NCBI GenBank assembly: GCA_020747065.1
Contig: JAGMVK010000006.1
Span: 1 to 64,000, forward strand
From: Cadophora sp. MPI-SDFR-AT-0126
Lineage: Eukaryota > Ascomycota > Leotiomycetes > Helotiales > Ploettnerulaceae
Reading direction: 5' to 3'
Length of the DNA: 64,000 bases
Of the stretch, positions 21,815 through 34,504 are shown one piece after another. The position numbers and the translations under genes were made by a program. Under the pieces are notes generated by a model. The model had not been told where the DNA came from, did no database searches, and worked only from the letters and a program-made list of their open reading frames with translations. How positions within the stretch are numbered: position 1 is the stretch's first letter; every line of letters starts with the position of its first letter.

Positions 21815-23389
21815 TGAGCTCGAGTATCTGGCGGTTGTGAGGGTGGAGAGAAATACTTCTTTCGTTTTGAGAGAAAGGATGTTGATGATGAACAAATATG
21901 GAAGAAGAGAATGCGAGATGTGATACTTTGTACTTGTAGCCCCAATCCCTGTTCCCTTTTCCTTGCAACAAGAGAGCAAGCAAAGTGCGACTGCCAAACA
22001 GCACAGCAAAATAACTCCCTCCCTACAAGGATTTCTTCCCTTTCCATAGAGCCGAGATCCATACATGCTAACGTATGCTCAACATGACGGATAGCATGCC
22101 GGGATGCATGTATAAGCACCTTCCCTACCCTCCATAGAGCAAATGCGGTCACAGGGTTGGCACAACTTCCATTCAACCACCGATATGGCGTCACGGCATG
22201 AAGGGACAGACATGCATGGTCAATTGTGCTTAGTTATCTCTTCCGGAAGTAACGTCACCGCTTTTACGGATTTCCGATATCGCCACTGTGCAGAGGTCTT
22301 AGGGTAACGTCTTACGGCCTGTTGCGGCTTTCCTCGGGCTTGAAGCGGAATTCGGTTCATGAGAAAGAAAGAGGGGAGACAACAAAACAAAGAACTCCGT
22401 ACTTTCCTGTAGGGCTGGGTATGCTTCATCATCGACCAGGTCTAGCTTCTTTCTAGCTCACGGGCTAAGCAGAATTCTTTGGATAGAGGTTCCTACCCAA
22501 GATACTGAAGAGCCATACTTTTTCGATTGCACAGGGGGGATTATGACAGAGGTAATTGATTCTATAAGCCCCGCGAGGTAATGAGCTAAAGGCCCTCAGG
22601 AGGACCTGGTCCATGGTAGTACTCGGACGGTCGAGGTGTACTACAACATAGACGCAGACCCAGAGAAATGCGATGTGCACCCTATCGCCTTCTGCATTCC
22701 CAACGAAGGCTCCTAAGAGTAAACTTCTCGGCCTTGCGTCTGGAATTTTGCATCGGAGTGCGGGCTGGTAGGCATGCTCGATATCATGCCGACGCTGAAT
22801 AACCTGGAGCTGCCCGACGACGGCTTGGAGAATGAGTTTCGGACACCCATACAACAACGGGAGAGCTGCAATTCTAGCGTATCTACCGATACCTTTCCGG
22901 CTATCTCGAAAGGTTAAGGACTGGTGCTGGAATTAAGAATCTCCCACAACAAACGATCCTCATGCCCGCTCCAGCTTCTTCAGGTGAGTACCTCACGCTT
23001 TAGGCTTCCACATAGCCATAATTTGGCAGCTCCTCCTATTGGCACGAGTACTGATTGGCTTTATTCAACAGGTGAGCATTAGGTTGCTGAAAATTCGCCG
23101 TCCCGCCTCGCCAAACGTCGAACGAGGCGATAATGATTTCATGTTGGCAAACGAAATGATACAGCACATGCCATCGCCTCAATTGCGCTTCCACGATGTC
23201 GGAAAAATCGAGTACGTTCAGCGACATCGGTCACGTACCTCGCTATATCGACTGTAATCGCCACACATTCCTCAGATACCAAGTAGCCACTATCAACAGC
23301 CTCATTATCGGCTGCATCCAACGATCCTTGTCCGCAACTTACCACCACCCCATTTTAGCCGGCTTCACGGGCTTCAGAGCACGGGAAAC
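21815..23389. other. Region with unassigned short frames
   Basis: Contains the BCAT promoter side. A 130-codon minus-strand frame (22465-22857) and shorter ones are present, but none has a recognisable motif, so none is called. A decayed gene cannot be excluded at 22500-23000. Confidence 0.4.
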
Positions 23390-24900
23390 ATGACTGCCAT
23401 AGCGGAAACGTATCCATATATTTACAAGAACAATCCACAGCACCCACAGATGCAATTGCACAATCAGAACCCAGAACTGCATCATCAGATATACACTTCG
23501 TCCCAGAGTCAAGATACATCACAGCCATATGATAGTAATAGCGACAGTACATCAGTCTATCCAGCAGCTTGGGTAGTCCACCGGATACTATGGGCCCCCA
23601 ATGCACCTCGGGCCTGTAGATATGCCCCCGAATAGCAATCCTAAGTGGTCGAGCTAGTAGGTTGTCTGCGATACCAACAGCAACAGAGTCTTTACTGGAA
23701 GGCGTTTTGTTCCTTAAGGCTCGCCAACCATACGAGAACGTGATCTAGTAGGCGGTGGTGGGTGGTATATGAACAGTAGCGACATGCCATATTCGGGTAT
23801 ATCACCTTACCCAACTGCTAATTGGAGATCGCCACTTCTAACATCGAAGCTTTCTCAGATTAAACGAACAGTAGCAGCTTAGTTAAGGAAGAGCAAGATT
23901 CCCTTAGCGGACTCTGCTATCGAAGAGAAGGTACGATATTTTACAGGAATTTCTAGAGGCGATACTGATCGTCTCGTGGTTAATAGCCCTAGTTGACTCG
24001 AGAAATTCAAGCAAAGGAACAGTATCGCTACCTCGCCGAGCGTCTCACTGTAGCTTTACCGGGGAGGAGTCCGGAAGCCTTGAAATTTTCCAACCACTGT
24101 AAGTTTGATACACAGTCGTGTCGAGCTGATAAGATCAAGGTCGGAAACGGCGACTGCCCGAGGGTGAGATAGATAATGGATCTTAATTTCCCTTCCAAAA
24201 CACCCACAGATGGGGAGAGTGTATTGGACCTGCGTAAATGGCTGTCGGTTGGAAGAGGAGTTCAGCGAAAATACCGAGGCATTGAAAAATGAACTCAGGT
24301 CTAAGTTGACGCGTTTTGAGATAAACTAAAATTAGATGCCGCTGCGACCAGAAGCCCGTCAGTAAATTCACGTACTTTCAAGCAAATTGCATGATTTCCT
24401 TTGTCTGCTGCTTAAGGTCTCCAGGAGTGTCGGTATTGGGGCAAGTCTGCAGGCTTCTCTGAATCACTTCGGGCTGCTTCCAATCTATACTTCGAAGTTG
24501 AGCCTCAGATGTCCGCATTCCTTATTCGGTGGTCGCTGAACCGTGCTGCAATAGCCCAGAATCAGAGCTGTGTTCAAAGTCGTGAATCTGGCATTTATCC
24601 GTTCCTTGGAACAACCCGTCCGATGCCAGTGACAAGTCAAATGTCTTCCCATATAGGCCAGCCCGTACGTTTTGGTTTCTCTTAGTAGCCGCTGTTCATG
24701 TCAAGATCGCCCATTTATTCCACGATTGATTGCCTTCCCGTGGCGGTCTGATGTATCACTCGTTCACCAACTATGTCCATGACGGTGTGTTCTGCAATCA
24801 TTGTCAGCTCAATATCTAGCGTCCTTGAGGATGTCCAGTGCACTTCTCTCGTTTGCCCATGTTCGCTTGCATAATCCAGTCATCTCAGGTATATGGTACA
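23390..24900 (+). pseudogene. Decayed CENP-B/HTH-type regulator gene (probable)
   Basis: Blocks of coding-like sequence follow each other on the + strand, interrupted by stops and frame changes. The first is a Gln/His/Tyr-rich stretch from MTAIAETYPY (23390). A Pro/Gly-rich block (STGYYGPPMHL, MNSSDMPYSGISPYP) follows. Next is a helix-rich block at about 23840-24040 (LSQIKRTVAA, then ADSAIEEKVRYF and LEKFKQRNSI) that resembles the CENP-B/Tc5 HTH fold. Later Ser/Pro-rich pieces extend to about 24700. Several stops are TAG/TAA where Gln would fit. I infer a dead DNA-binding regulator; the family call rests on the helical block only. Confidence 0.4.
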
Positions 24901-25989
24901 GCAGTCTGTGCCTACGGCTCTGAGTCTCCCCTGCCTCGAACTAGCTTCGTTTTCTTTCTCTTGTGCAACATGGATTGGTGACTTAGTGAATTTCTGCACA
25001 CGACAGAAAGTTCTTGTCCACCGTTGTAAACGAATCGATATATTCGTCCTAGGGCTATCCGCACGTGCGTCCATGACCCGGTCACTTCAGTATCCGCAAA
25101 GCTGTCCATGACTGTACGCCCATCGTCCTTGGTAAACACATCCCAGCTTTAACCTCATCACTATCTCAACCGGATATCAAGATGGTGATACAAGCAGTCG
25201 GCACGCTCAAAGATATACAGGCCAGAAGGTATTTAGCCGCGGGGACAGATCACGCAGCATGCTTCAATGGTTTACTATGGCGTGGAGGTGGCGACGGGAG
25301 CTGTGCTGTTAGTGGAATCGGCGGTTATGACGACCGAGGGTTCAAGGTTGGGGTAGAGAGTGGAGTCGGAGGGGACTTCGCACACGTAGAGTCTGCGGCA
25401 CTTTTGTTGGCGGGGTGTAGGAGGCAAGGTCTGAGCTGGCTTATGGTTGAGAGCGGTGCATAATGTCGTGTCTAGCAAGGGTCGAAAAACGGCTATGACG
25501 TAAACGAGGCGCGCGGCAGTGTGCTTGCATGGTCACGAAATCGGCGAATGGGAGAACTGGATTGCAGCGTGGTAGGCGAGGTAAGAGAACGCTTCTATCC
25601 AACCTATCTACAAACCGCATCCGTTTCCAAAACAGTATCCATTGAACAACGAATGTTGGATTTTCTTCACCTTTGGGCTGATAAGCTAGCCTTCCAATCA
25701 GACGTAACGAAGCCACTTGTCTGTAAATTCCTATCTGCCTGTTTGCAAATGGAAACTCGCGCCCTGACTCGTTCTTCTCCTCTAGGAAGTTCCAAGAACT
25801 CCCACCTAAACTTCCTTCATGGAAATTGTGTGACATCAAATTAACTCGTACGACCCGCGCCAATCTTCCACAACAAGATAGCCAAGAGAACAGTAGACCT
25901 TACATGGGTGCCTGAGAATTACGGGGAGCATGAGCCTCCTCCATTCAAATAAAATACTCGCCCACTCACCCCACTAAGCGTCCTCCGCC
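24901..25989. other. Region with unassigned short frames
   Basis: A 93-codon plus-strand frame (25182-25463, Gly-rich) and a 140-codon minus-strand frame (25441-25863) are open, but neither shows a family signature or splice structure. Nothing else is seen. Confidence 0.35.
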
Positions 25990-27283
25990 ATTGTGCGGAA
26001 GGTACAAGGCGTCGGTTAAGGAGCTTGCAGAGATAAGCACCATCAGAGTTAGCTCTTCCATAGCTGAGATTAATAATGCGATTATTCAGCGGATCAAGAA
26101 ATACCTTAAGCGTGCCAACCACCCAAGCACACCAGAAGCAGAGGGTAAAGCAGTGCTTTATTTAGCTGCACGGTTGATGGGACAGTAGAATATATCGCAG
26201 GCAGAGGTCCTTATTTATGAACTACCTTCGGCTTAGAGGTAAAATGCTGGATAAAGTGTGTATTAATTCAACAGGGCGACAGAGATAAGTCAAGAACTGT
26301 GAACCATTAGAGCTATCTCGATACACTTTGCTACGCTATAAAGTGTTTTTTCTACTGCAAGTTCTATTCAGCTACTAACTACTCGTCTTTGGAGTTGATA
26401 TTTTATGGTATTGCGGAGAATACGATCGCTGCTGCCATGTCGTTCGAGATAGCATATAACTTGATTGCTGAATGGGCTAGGCCTTATAAGATGTCGGGAG
26501 CAAAAATAGCTACTCTCTCGGTGTTTCCGACAAGCTGAATAGGATAGCTGTGAAGGAGAAGGCCGACGAAGAATTTCAGGCAGAGAAAGCGGAGAGGGAC
26601 GATATCGCTGCGAAGAGGAAATAAGAAGCTGAGAGATAGCCGTAGCTAGGGCCTTTAGCTCCTTTTCCCGAGATTTCAAACCAGCTCTTGTCCCTCGAAC
26701 TAGTAACAACTGCCGATGTCAGGAGTGATATCGACAGTGGCCGCGCTCTCTCCCACGATGACGCCTGGAATTGGAGATGACGGCGGAGACGGTGATCCCG
26801 GCCCCTAGATGAGAGAGCTGATGAGAACAGCAAAGACTATATCGAGCCGGACTTCAGAGTGGAAGATGAATATAATTTCAACTCCTTCGGAGACTTAGGC
26901 GAAGAGATCAGCAAGCTCATCAAGCCTGAGCCACTATCATCCGAGCCTTCTTTGGACTGCATTTGTCGCCTCCTGCACCAAGAACTCAGAGTAACATTTC
27001 CTCCCCACTACCGAAACGAGAGCCAACACCGGCTCGCCCAGCCGAAACGGAGCAAAAAACGAACAAGTCATCAGAATTGGAGTCACAGTAGGCCTCGCAG
27101 ATGCAACTCGTCACATTTCGCACAACAGCCACCAAGATTGCAGATGAATATCTCGAAGAAAGAGGTGTGACGCCTCACAATTAGTCAGCCAGATGCACTG
27201 TGATACGGGATCGAAATGCATAGTGTCAGGGAACCAAGAATAGCAAGAAGATCGATGTGCACAGGAAGAGAATTAATGAATGA
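25990..27283 (+). pseudogene. DUF2786/DUF7168-type protein, broken
   Basis: The N-terminal part reads IQRIKKYLKRANHPSTPEAE-GKAVLYLAARLMGQ, which is the DUF2786 helical motif (KI..LL..A.h.nTpeEA..A...A..LM.). Downstream, FYGIAENTIAAAMSFEIAYN followed by WARPYK and a Lys/Glu/Ala-rich helix (EKADEEFQAEKAERDD) matches the DUF7168 region that follows it in fungal proteins. The frame ends with KKIDVHRKRINE at 27281-27283. TAG/TAA codons replace probable Gln (after ARLMGQ; in AAKRK-EAER), and there are frame changes around 26200-26340 and after 27100. The function of the family is unknown. Direction and order of the two domains fit one gene. Confidence 0.65.
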
Positions 27284-27318
27284 GTGGTCACTGGAGACGC
27301 GGATGAAAGAGAACAAAT

Positions 27319-27850
27319 TTAAGTAGGCCAGTCGAATGTGATACTCTCTAGAATGTTCATAGCTGCTTTAGAGGCGGCATAAAATCCTGTTGTTGCATCC
27401 TGTTAGCATTTGCTCAATAACATTGGTTGGTCTTACAGATGTGAAAGCGTGGGAGATGTAAGGTAGGAAGCACATACCATTCCGCGGAACATTGACAACA
27501 CCATCACTAGCCCCAATATTCACCAATGTCCCCCCACCAGATTCTACTATGAGCGGTACGAACGCTCTGACCATGGCAAGTGGCCCCCAAACATTCGTCT
27601 CGAAGACTGCTCGCTCGTCATCTAAGACACCATTTCCATCAAGCAGTGGCCCCACGAGACCCCTCCTCCACTATTAACCAAGTGCTTCAGTCTCCCATTA
27701 CCTTTCTCTCACGCTCTTACAGCCTCCACAGCGGGAAGGATCGACTCGGGGGACGTGACTTCGAGTGGTAGGCAAGTGATGCCCGCAATATTCTGGAAAT
27801 GGGGAGGTAATGAATGGTTTCCACCTGTTCCAGAACGTGGATGATTATAT
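27319..27850 (-). pseudogene. AYR1-like SDR pseudogene
   Basis: The minus strand carries the middle of an SDR. It reads HFQNIAGITCLPLEVTSPES, then KHLVN-SGGG (the NNAG region), then TNVWGPLAMVRAFVPLI and TLVNIGAS, and after an intron (GTATGT to CAACAG) FYAASKAAMNILES with the catalytic Y-x3-K. A TGA splits the first block (Arg expected), one base is lost near the GGGVS-GPLLDG junction, and the frame stops early after FDWPT. The cofactor-binding N-terminus is missing or unrecognisable. It is related to the intact gene at 9582-10699 but is not a recent copy of it. Confidence 0.7.
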
Positions 27851-28277
27851 TAAGTGGAGAGCTGGAGTCAACACACCTTCAATAAAAAATAAGGGGGAGG
27901 AAAGTCGCGGAAAGAATAGTTACGTCTTTCTTTTGAAATGCTTGCACGATTCCAACTCCCAAGCCTCCTTAACTACATCCTGTGACAGGACTGAATTCAT
28001 TGCCATCGCAAAGTAGCGATATTTGTTCACCACTCCGAAATTTGATGGGTTCCTGGCCTATTTGATGAGTGAATGCCGCAAAACGTAAGTAGGTAAGCAT
28101 TAAGATGTCTCTGTGTGTTGCCCAATTCCGGAATTTTCGAACACAGCTCGGAGACATTCACAGGGCTTCCACACATATGATTCGGCGCCACAAAGTCGCA
28201 CTTCAAGGCCTTCATTGCCTTCATCACGAATCAAAGACTGACTCAATGCCAATGCGTGGTTCAACTTTTTTTCTGGC

Positions 28278-29420
28278 CTATGTAAACAATTCCTCCCACC
28301 CGGCGGGCAACAGTTCATAAGCCGCGTCTACCAACATCTTCCCTTTTCCAGCAACCTACCACACATCCCTCATTAAATCTAATATCGTGCCCCGGACGCC
28401 TAGAATCGCAATTGCTATTTGCCGTCTTTCCACTATAGCCATGAAGAAGCCATCTGACACGATGACTGGCTACGCTATGATCATACCCTGGTGTATGGTT
28501 TCCCAATCTCCACAAGGATAGCGCTGTCGCAAACGATGCACAGCAGACAAGTACTCGTCTCTCATCTCTTCCGACTCAGCTTGTTTAGCTATGCGTGTTT
28601 TTAATAATATTATGATACCTTCCACCTCTGCATCCAATGGGGTGTTGAACGCCATTTCGACATCAACGTTGACGAGAGGTGCTATGGATGTATGTTCGAT
28701 CTATGGCCTGGTGCTGATAACAACTATGTTCACTCCTCTGACCAGTGCCAACGTCTTGAACATGTTCTTGACATATGCAGCTGCGACTGCTCGAGGAGCC
28801 AATAGCTGTTGCTGATAGGAGAAGATTGCGGGATTGCCATCGCCAAACATGCCACCAATGTAGAGAAGGCCACAACCGGAGCGCAATTACCTTCTGTAAT
28901 ATGATCCAATAATGGCCGATAGAGACCCAGAGCAGATGTGTGATAATATACGGCGACATTAGCGTACTCTTCTGCAGCATGCGACCGTTCGTGGGCCAAG
29001 TAAAACGCTGCTATTACTAGAATACCATGCATCAAAAACGCATTTGAAAATGCCATCTGCGGAATATCAAATTGCCAAATTGATCTGAGGTGGGTTAGAT
29101 TCGTTATTGTCAGGTATGTCGATATGGAGAAATAGTGAAGAAGTTCGAGGTCGCCGTCCTGGAAGACATTTTGGGCACTTTGTAAGCTGGTGGGTTGGCA
29201 TTCCGCTGCAGATAGTAGAATACTACCGAGGAGTTGGAAAATTGTCGGTTGAAGAGCTGGAGCATTTGCGTGACTCTGTCTGTCTGTACCTTTCCGAAAA
29301 TTTGGAAGTTGACCAGGTGAGCTCGATGGCTCGACGTAATGGCACGAGCCCTTTCGCTTTTCGCATCTTCCGCAAATCGGCTTCACCTCATCGCACTGCC
29401 GAGTCGGTCAGGGATGCCAC
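28278..29420 (-). pseudogene. Zn2Cys6 regulator pseudogene
   Basis: The minus strand shows the second half of a zinc cluster, QCDEVKPICGRCEKRKGSC, followed by a fungal regulator of about 380 residues. It includes LELLHYFSISTYLTI and LTHLRSIW, helices up to LDHITEGN, then ETRHR-like and GDWETIHQG segments, and a C-terminus ending near GWEELFT. The first cysteine pair cannot be read in frame and a TGA lies just before QCDE. Two TAG codons (28470-28472 and about 28326) stand where Trp fits (IIA-W-PVIVSDGFF and VW-W-VAGKGK). Both are CCA to CTA on the + strand, a RIP-type change. It is most like the Upc2/sterol-uptake group of C6 proteins. Confidence 0.68.
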
Positions 29421-30678
29421 AAGAAAAATTGAACGCGCTGGAATCAAAGAGAAGATGATGGCTGAAGGAATGAATTGGAAAAGACACCAGCTTTGCTTAC
29501 AGGAATATGGTGACTAACTTTGACTTTTCGGACTTTGCATTCGACGCAACCAAGGCGGGACTTTGAATGGGAACGACGAGATGGCATAATTACCACACCT
29601 CACCCGTGGTATAAGTGTATCGATTCTGTTCAATCACTTGAATGGAGGCCCCAGCCAACACAATACGCGGAATACGGCTGAGGGCTAGTCAAATTTCCAC
29701 TTACTCGAGGGATCGTACTATAATTAGAAAGCGGTTAGGTCATATACGATAAATTAGATGCCAGAGAGGCCAAAAAGGTCACATATACAATCGTAAAGAA
29801 TACCTATGAATGTCTCAGGATTGTTGTAACCCTGGTAGAAATGTCGTTTCATAAAGAGAGCATGTCGACACGTCATATTGACCTGAAGCTAAACCCTTAG
29901 TGTACGGCATTTCAAGCCAACCGTGGAGTGGAGAAGCCGCTCTGGGCTAGTTTACGAGATGCATCAGCTAGTGTACGAGCATTCCGCCCCCCCCCCCCCC
30001 CCCCCTTTTCTTCCCCACATTTCGCATGATCCTCCTCGCTTGAGTCTTTTCAAGCACCCTTTTCCGCCAGGTGCATCCGCATCATGCATTTCTTTTCTCT
30101 CCTCCACATATGTCTCAGATTAGGTGGTGGAGACAAAATGATTCGATGTGCAGTACAGATGAGCCTGTTATTGATCCTCTATGGGGACGAACCGCTGTCT
30201 GAAAATGAGGCTGCTCATACTCCAGGAGATCGATGTGGGCCTCAAAATCTGGTTTGTACCCGTTGAGTCCCCGTTACTATGGCAGTGCTATTCGTATGGC
30301 AAGGGGCTTTTAATACGATAGGCTGGCGCGTTTGATCTGTTTCTGTCTTGCTCACTCGAAAGTTACCGTGGTTACGACCGCACCTAGGTGACTTCCTTCA
30401 CAACACATAACCTGTATGCCTAGATCAACATGAATTGTACACAATCTGTCGTTCTTTCATCATTCCAAGCAGCAGAACTCCATCTGTCGATCCAGCCCTT
30501 CTTCTAAGCAACAGAGTCGCTCCAGCTCATCGGCCCAGTCGTCTCTCGATTGCGGTTACGCAGCTTACCTGCTTGAGCCACATCCAAATCGATTTTCGAT
30601 CATCAAGCAGTGAACTCGAGCCAAATAAAGACCTCCGACAGGATCGAGTCTTTCTCAGCCCAGCTGGTAGCTTTCATC
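29421..30678. other. Intergenic region with a 19-bp poly-C run
   Basis: No gene is supported. A homopolymer of 19 C residues lies at 29987-30005, followed by a pyrimidine-rich stretch. The right end is the upstream region of the RTA1 pseudogene. Confidence 0.5.
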
Positions 30679-32128
30679 ATGACCGCAGCAAATACCACGA
30701 CGACTGCAGACGAATCTGCCAATGGGATATATCCGTACAAGCCAAACAGCACCATATGTATTGCAGTAGCCATCCTCTTTAGTGGGAGTGCGCTATACCA
30801 TATATTTCAAATGATTTGAAAGAAAACATTGTTCTATACACCTCTATTCGTCGGATCAGTCAGTAAGATTTTCGTCTCCCGGTCTCCTTCCGCTGATGAC
30901 CCTTGGTTATGTTGCAAGATACTTCTCCACGAAGGATCCAAACAATTTAATGCCATATAACGCACAATCTTTATTCATCATCCTTCCGCCATCTCTCTAC
31001 GCCGCGACGCTATATATGATATTTGGTCGTATCGTCCTCCTCGTCAACTACCCCCGAGCCTCTATCATCCGACCAACACGCGTCACTAAGATCCAATGTA
31101 GTCGATAGTTTTCTCGTTCTTGGCAAAACGTGAACTAACGGCCGTTCGTTTCCGCTAACCCTAAACGAACTAGCGTTCGTTTTTATAAGTCAAAACGGCA
31201 GTTCGTTTAGATGAAATATAAAAACGATATCGTTGCCAAGAACGGACTAAGTAAACTAAATATAATAAAAATATATAATAAATACTATAAATATAAAGGA
31301 TTTTATATATAAAAGTATAAAATATTATAAATTTAGAGTTTAAAATAGGAAATCTATTTATAGTTATAATATTTCGAACTTTCTTACTTATAATTTATAA
31401 GTCTTTTTTAATATATATACTTTTTAAAGTATATTAAATAATTTTAAATCACATGTTAATCACGTTTTTTAATACTTAGTTTACTTAGTTCGTTCTTGGC
31501 AACGACCTCGTTTCGTCCGTTTATAGCCTTATAAAACGGACTGCAGGTCGTTTTATACTACTAAAACGTCAGTTCGTTGAGAGGTCGTAAAACGACGTCG
31601 TTCAACGGCCGTTCAACTATCGACTACATTGCTAAGATCTTCGTAACAGGAGATGTGCTTGCGTTTTTGCTACAATCAGGGGGTGGAGGCATGATGGTGT
31701 AGGAATCCATAGCAGATATGGGCCAAATGACGATGCTCGGTGGACTCTTCGTCCAACTCTTGTTCTTTGGCTTCTTCTTGTTAGTGTCCTTGATCTTTTT
31801 CATACGGATGCGAAACTCGCCAGCACGCTACGCTATCCCGAAATACGGCAAACATACTGGGGTTTCCCTGCTCAGGCTCCTCTTTGCAACAGCTGGGTTG
31901 ATCATCTTGAGATGTATCTTCAGAGCTATCGAGTTTGGTCAGGGACATGCTAGTTATTTGGCAAGTTATAAGGCCTACATGTATCTCTTTGACGCATTTC
32001 CTATGTTTGTAGTCCAGGTTATGTTTCACGTCATTCATGTTGGGGATGTCTTCGCTCCTCACTTTGCTATAGGAAAGCTAGCAAATGACAGCAAAGATGA
32101 CAATATCTACTTACAAAGTCGAGTGTAG
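30679..32128 (+). pseudogene. RTA1-family membrane protein gene split by a MITE
   Basis: The gene begins MTAANTTTTADESANGIYPY and has the RTA1 pattern of seven hydrophobic segments. Pieces include AVAILFSGSALYHIFQMI, LGYVARYF, SLYAATLYMIFGRIVLL and, after the insertion, KIFVTGDVLAFLLQSGGGGM, GGLFVQLLFFGFFLLVS and RCIFRAIEFGQG. It ends with DAFPMFVVQVMFHVIHVGD. RTA1 proteins are lipid or stress-resistance membrane proteins of fungi. The coding DNA is cut at CTAAGATC (31086) by a 538-bp element. Two further stops are present: TGA at 30817 and TAG at 31700 (Gln expected, CAG to TAG). The expected intron near 30862 has no clear acceptor. So it is dead for several reasons. Confidence 0.82.
31094..31631. 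mobile_element. hAT-type MITE inserted in the RTA1 gene
   Basis: The 538-bp element has perfect 17-bp inverted ends (CAATGTAGTCGATAGTT and its reverse complement) and an 8-bp direct duplication of the host, CTAAGATC, on both sides (31086-31093 and 31632-31639). An 8-bp duplication with ends starting CA is the mark of the hAT superfamily. It has no coding capacity; the middle is very AT-rich and repeated CGGCCGTTCG-like motifs lie inside both ends. Removing the element and one duplication restores the RTA1 protein order across the junction. Confidence 0.92.
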
Positions 32129-33116
32129 CTAGACGGGCGAAGATTTACAGTCCCGATTTGCGGCAACCTTAGGGAGGAGAGTCAAATTGGGAGCCAACTT
32201 CGTGAGATAACCACCAATGGGAATTCAGACGTTTCTGATATTGTGGATTTGTACACGGATAGAAGTTCCCGCGTGTGACGTTGCTGTCATTGGCAAGTCA
32301 AACGAGTCAGCGTCTGGATGTAGGGCATTGAGCATTAGAAAATCCCGAGAAATATTGAGTGTTTGTACCATCTGCAATGACTATAATTTATCGGATGCTT
32401 GGATACTGCGCACGGGGAGATAAGGGGTCTCCTGTCGGACTGCAAATTAAAAACACTAGATGTGCACGCTAGCCGGACGAATGATTGGATAGTAAATAGA
32501 AACCCGAATACCGAAATTCAAATCAAATTTAAGCTTCCATCGCATCGACGTTTGAGTAGTGGTCGATTTGGTTTTTGTACCTGCTCTTCATCTGAGTTTA
32601 AGGTTCCCTAGTAGTCCTTGCGAGGCCATTGTCAAACGCAAAAGAGCATGACGCTACGCGGATCATGAAGTAGAAGGATATCAAAGCTCAGCTCCCTCGC
32701 CATTATGTGATGCAACCTTTAGTCAGCTAACTTGCATTATCAGCATTCGATCTGTGACATCCTCAATGGAGTGGAAATAGAAGAAATTTCAGCTGTCAGC
32801 TGTGACTCTGAGGCTCGAGGACCTGTAACCGCTCTTATATATAGTAGTTCGCAATCTCTATTGCTCTCTAAGCAGTACTCTTGGTATGGTACTTTTCATA
32901 ACAGTCGTAGGATCCAAGGGCGACCGGGAATTCTGGATTTACTGAAGATCACATTTCTATCAATCGACATTCACAGGATGACAAAGGTACGATTAAGTTT
33001 GTTGTACAATCTCACTGCAACTGCAAGCAATGTCCTTTATCTAATAAGTCGTCTTATTCTTCCCGAATATGTAGAGCTCGGATATGATACCGGCTTTATT
33101 CAGCTCTGACCAATTG
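32129..33116. other. Intergenic region, no supported gene
   Basis: One 125-codon frame (32732-33109) runs up to the monooxygenase pseudogene but has no recognisable motif. Its end may be part of the monooxygenase leader (MTKV near 32978). Confidence 0.4.
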
Positions 33117-34504
33117 TAGGCAATTATCATTAGAGGGGGTCCGGCTGGCTTCGCAGCTGCTCTGCAGCTTTGCCGCCAAAATAAGTTCACTTGCGTCGTT
33201 TACGAGTTGCGAAGTTGCCCATCAACTCTCGGCGGCGCAGTCGGTGTGCCTCGCAATGGCTCTCGTCTCCTCGCTCGCCTCGGTGTTTACGTATCTCTCC
33301 TTACTCGCTGAGCCGTAACGAGCGATGTGACTATGCACTTAAAACAAGGCGCGATTCTCGGACGCGTTGATATCACATCTTGGAGTGAATTCAAGACTGG
33401 CTACCCGTACTTGAGAGTCAGAGAAGGTGTTTGATGGAGCAGCTACTTGACGAGGTGGAGAAAGAGGTTGGCATCGATGTGCAATGGGGAAAAAAGGTCG
33501 CCTCAATATCGCAAGATGAATTCTCAGTCTAGGTAACCTTCTTGGATGGTACGAAAGACGCCGGAGATATTTTGCTTGGTTGCGATGGGATCCATTTCGA
33601 CGTCCGGACTATGTACGTCGATCCATTTACGCAGCTAGAGTATTCGGGTCTTGCATTCATCTTCTCTGTTTTGACGAATCCACGGTTTACCGATACTACG
33701 CCTATCCAGGATCTCAACGCAACTCTCACAGCCGATGGCCTATTTGCGGTTATACCTTCAGATTCAGCTGCAAACGAAGTCTACTGGTTCTTTACCGAAG
33801 AAGTTCCTATGCTGGACGGAGGTGATAGCCGAGATGGCTGGGAGGCAAGGCGAAAGCTCGCGATGGAACACTTCAAGGACAAACTCGTGCATGGAGCCTT
33901 GAGACAGGTCGAAGGAGAATGGGGATCCTTTCTCAAAAAGCTCGTCATCGACTCGGAATCTGTGAAATTTTATCCCATCTTTAGATTACCACTCAGTAGC
34001 AACTGGTTCAAGGGGAGAGCCCTCTTGCTAGGTGATGCAGCACACGCCATGCAACCACATGCCGGACAGGGTGTGGCAATGGCTCTCGAAGACGTCTTCT
34101 TACTGTCCCGACTATTCCAGAGTCTACCTGTCACTTCAGCACAAAAGTCGATTCGGCAGGTTTATACCAGGTTCGAAGAGCTTCGAAGACCCCGGGTAGA
34201 GATGTACCACAAGGCAGCAGCAAATGGTGGTGAAATGCGCAAGCGGATGCCCTCTTGGAAGCTGGCACTTTTTGAGAAGGTTTGCTTGCATAGGCTGTGG
34301 GTTTTCAATATGTTAGGATTGAATCGCATGGGCATGTCTGGAAGCCAGGGGACTTTGGTTTACGATATTGAGAGTGTGCCATTGTGGCATCAGAGCCGAC
34401 TGGCATGTGCAAGTATGTACTGGCTACAAGTATTACTTGAGTTCTTGCTTATTTCTAGATGTACTGATGTCTCTTCATTTTCCCTGGTCATGATTACGAA
34501 TTAG
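33117..34504 (+). pseudogene. FAD-dependent monooxygenase (salicylate hydroxylase-like), broken
   Basis: The frame starts with the FAD dinucleotide-binding fold, AIIIRGGPAGFAAALQLC, where the usual GxGxxG is altered (GAG to RGG). It continues with VVYELRSCPSTLGGAVGVP and later a strong second FAD motif, GRALLLGDAAHAMQPHAGQG, with QGVAMALEDVF. These are hallmarks of the flavin aromatic hydroxylase group. Stops at about 33309 (TGA) and 33530 (TAG, Gln fits), and a frame change near 33430, break the N-terminal half. The last 320 codons (33542-34504) are open. A possible intron starts at GTATGT near 34413. In a living copy it would hydroxylate an aromatic ring. Confidence 0.8.

Noticed and set aside
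22465..22857. 130-codon minus-strand frame
   Set aside because: No motif, no splice context and no coding-like repetition in neighbours; kept only as an unassigned frame.
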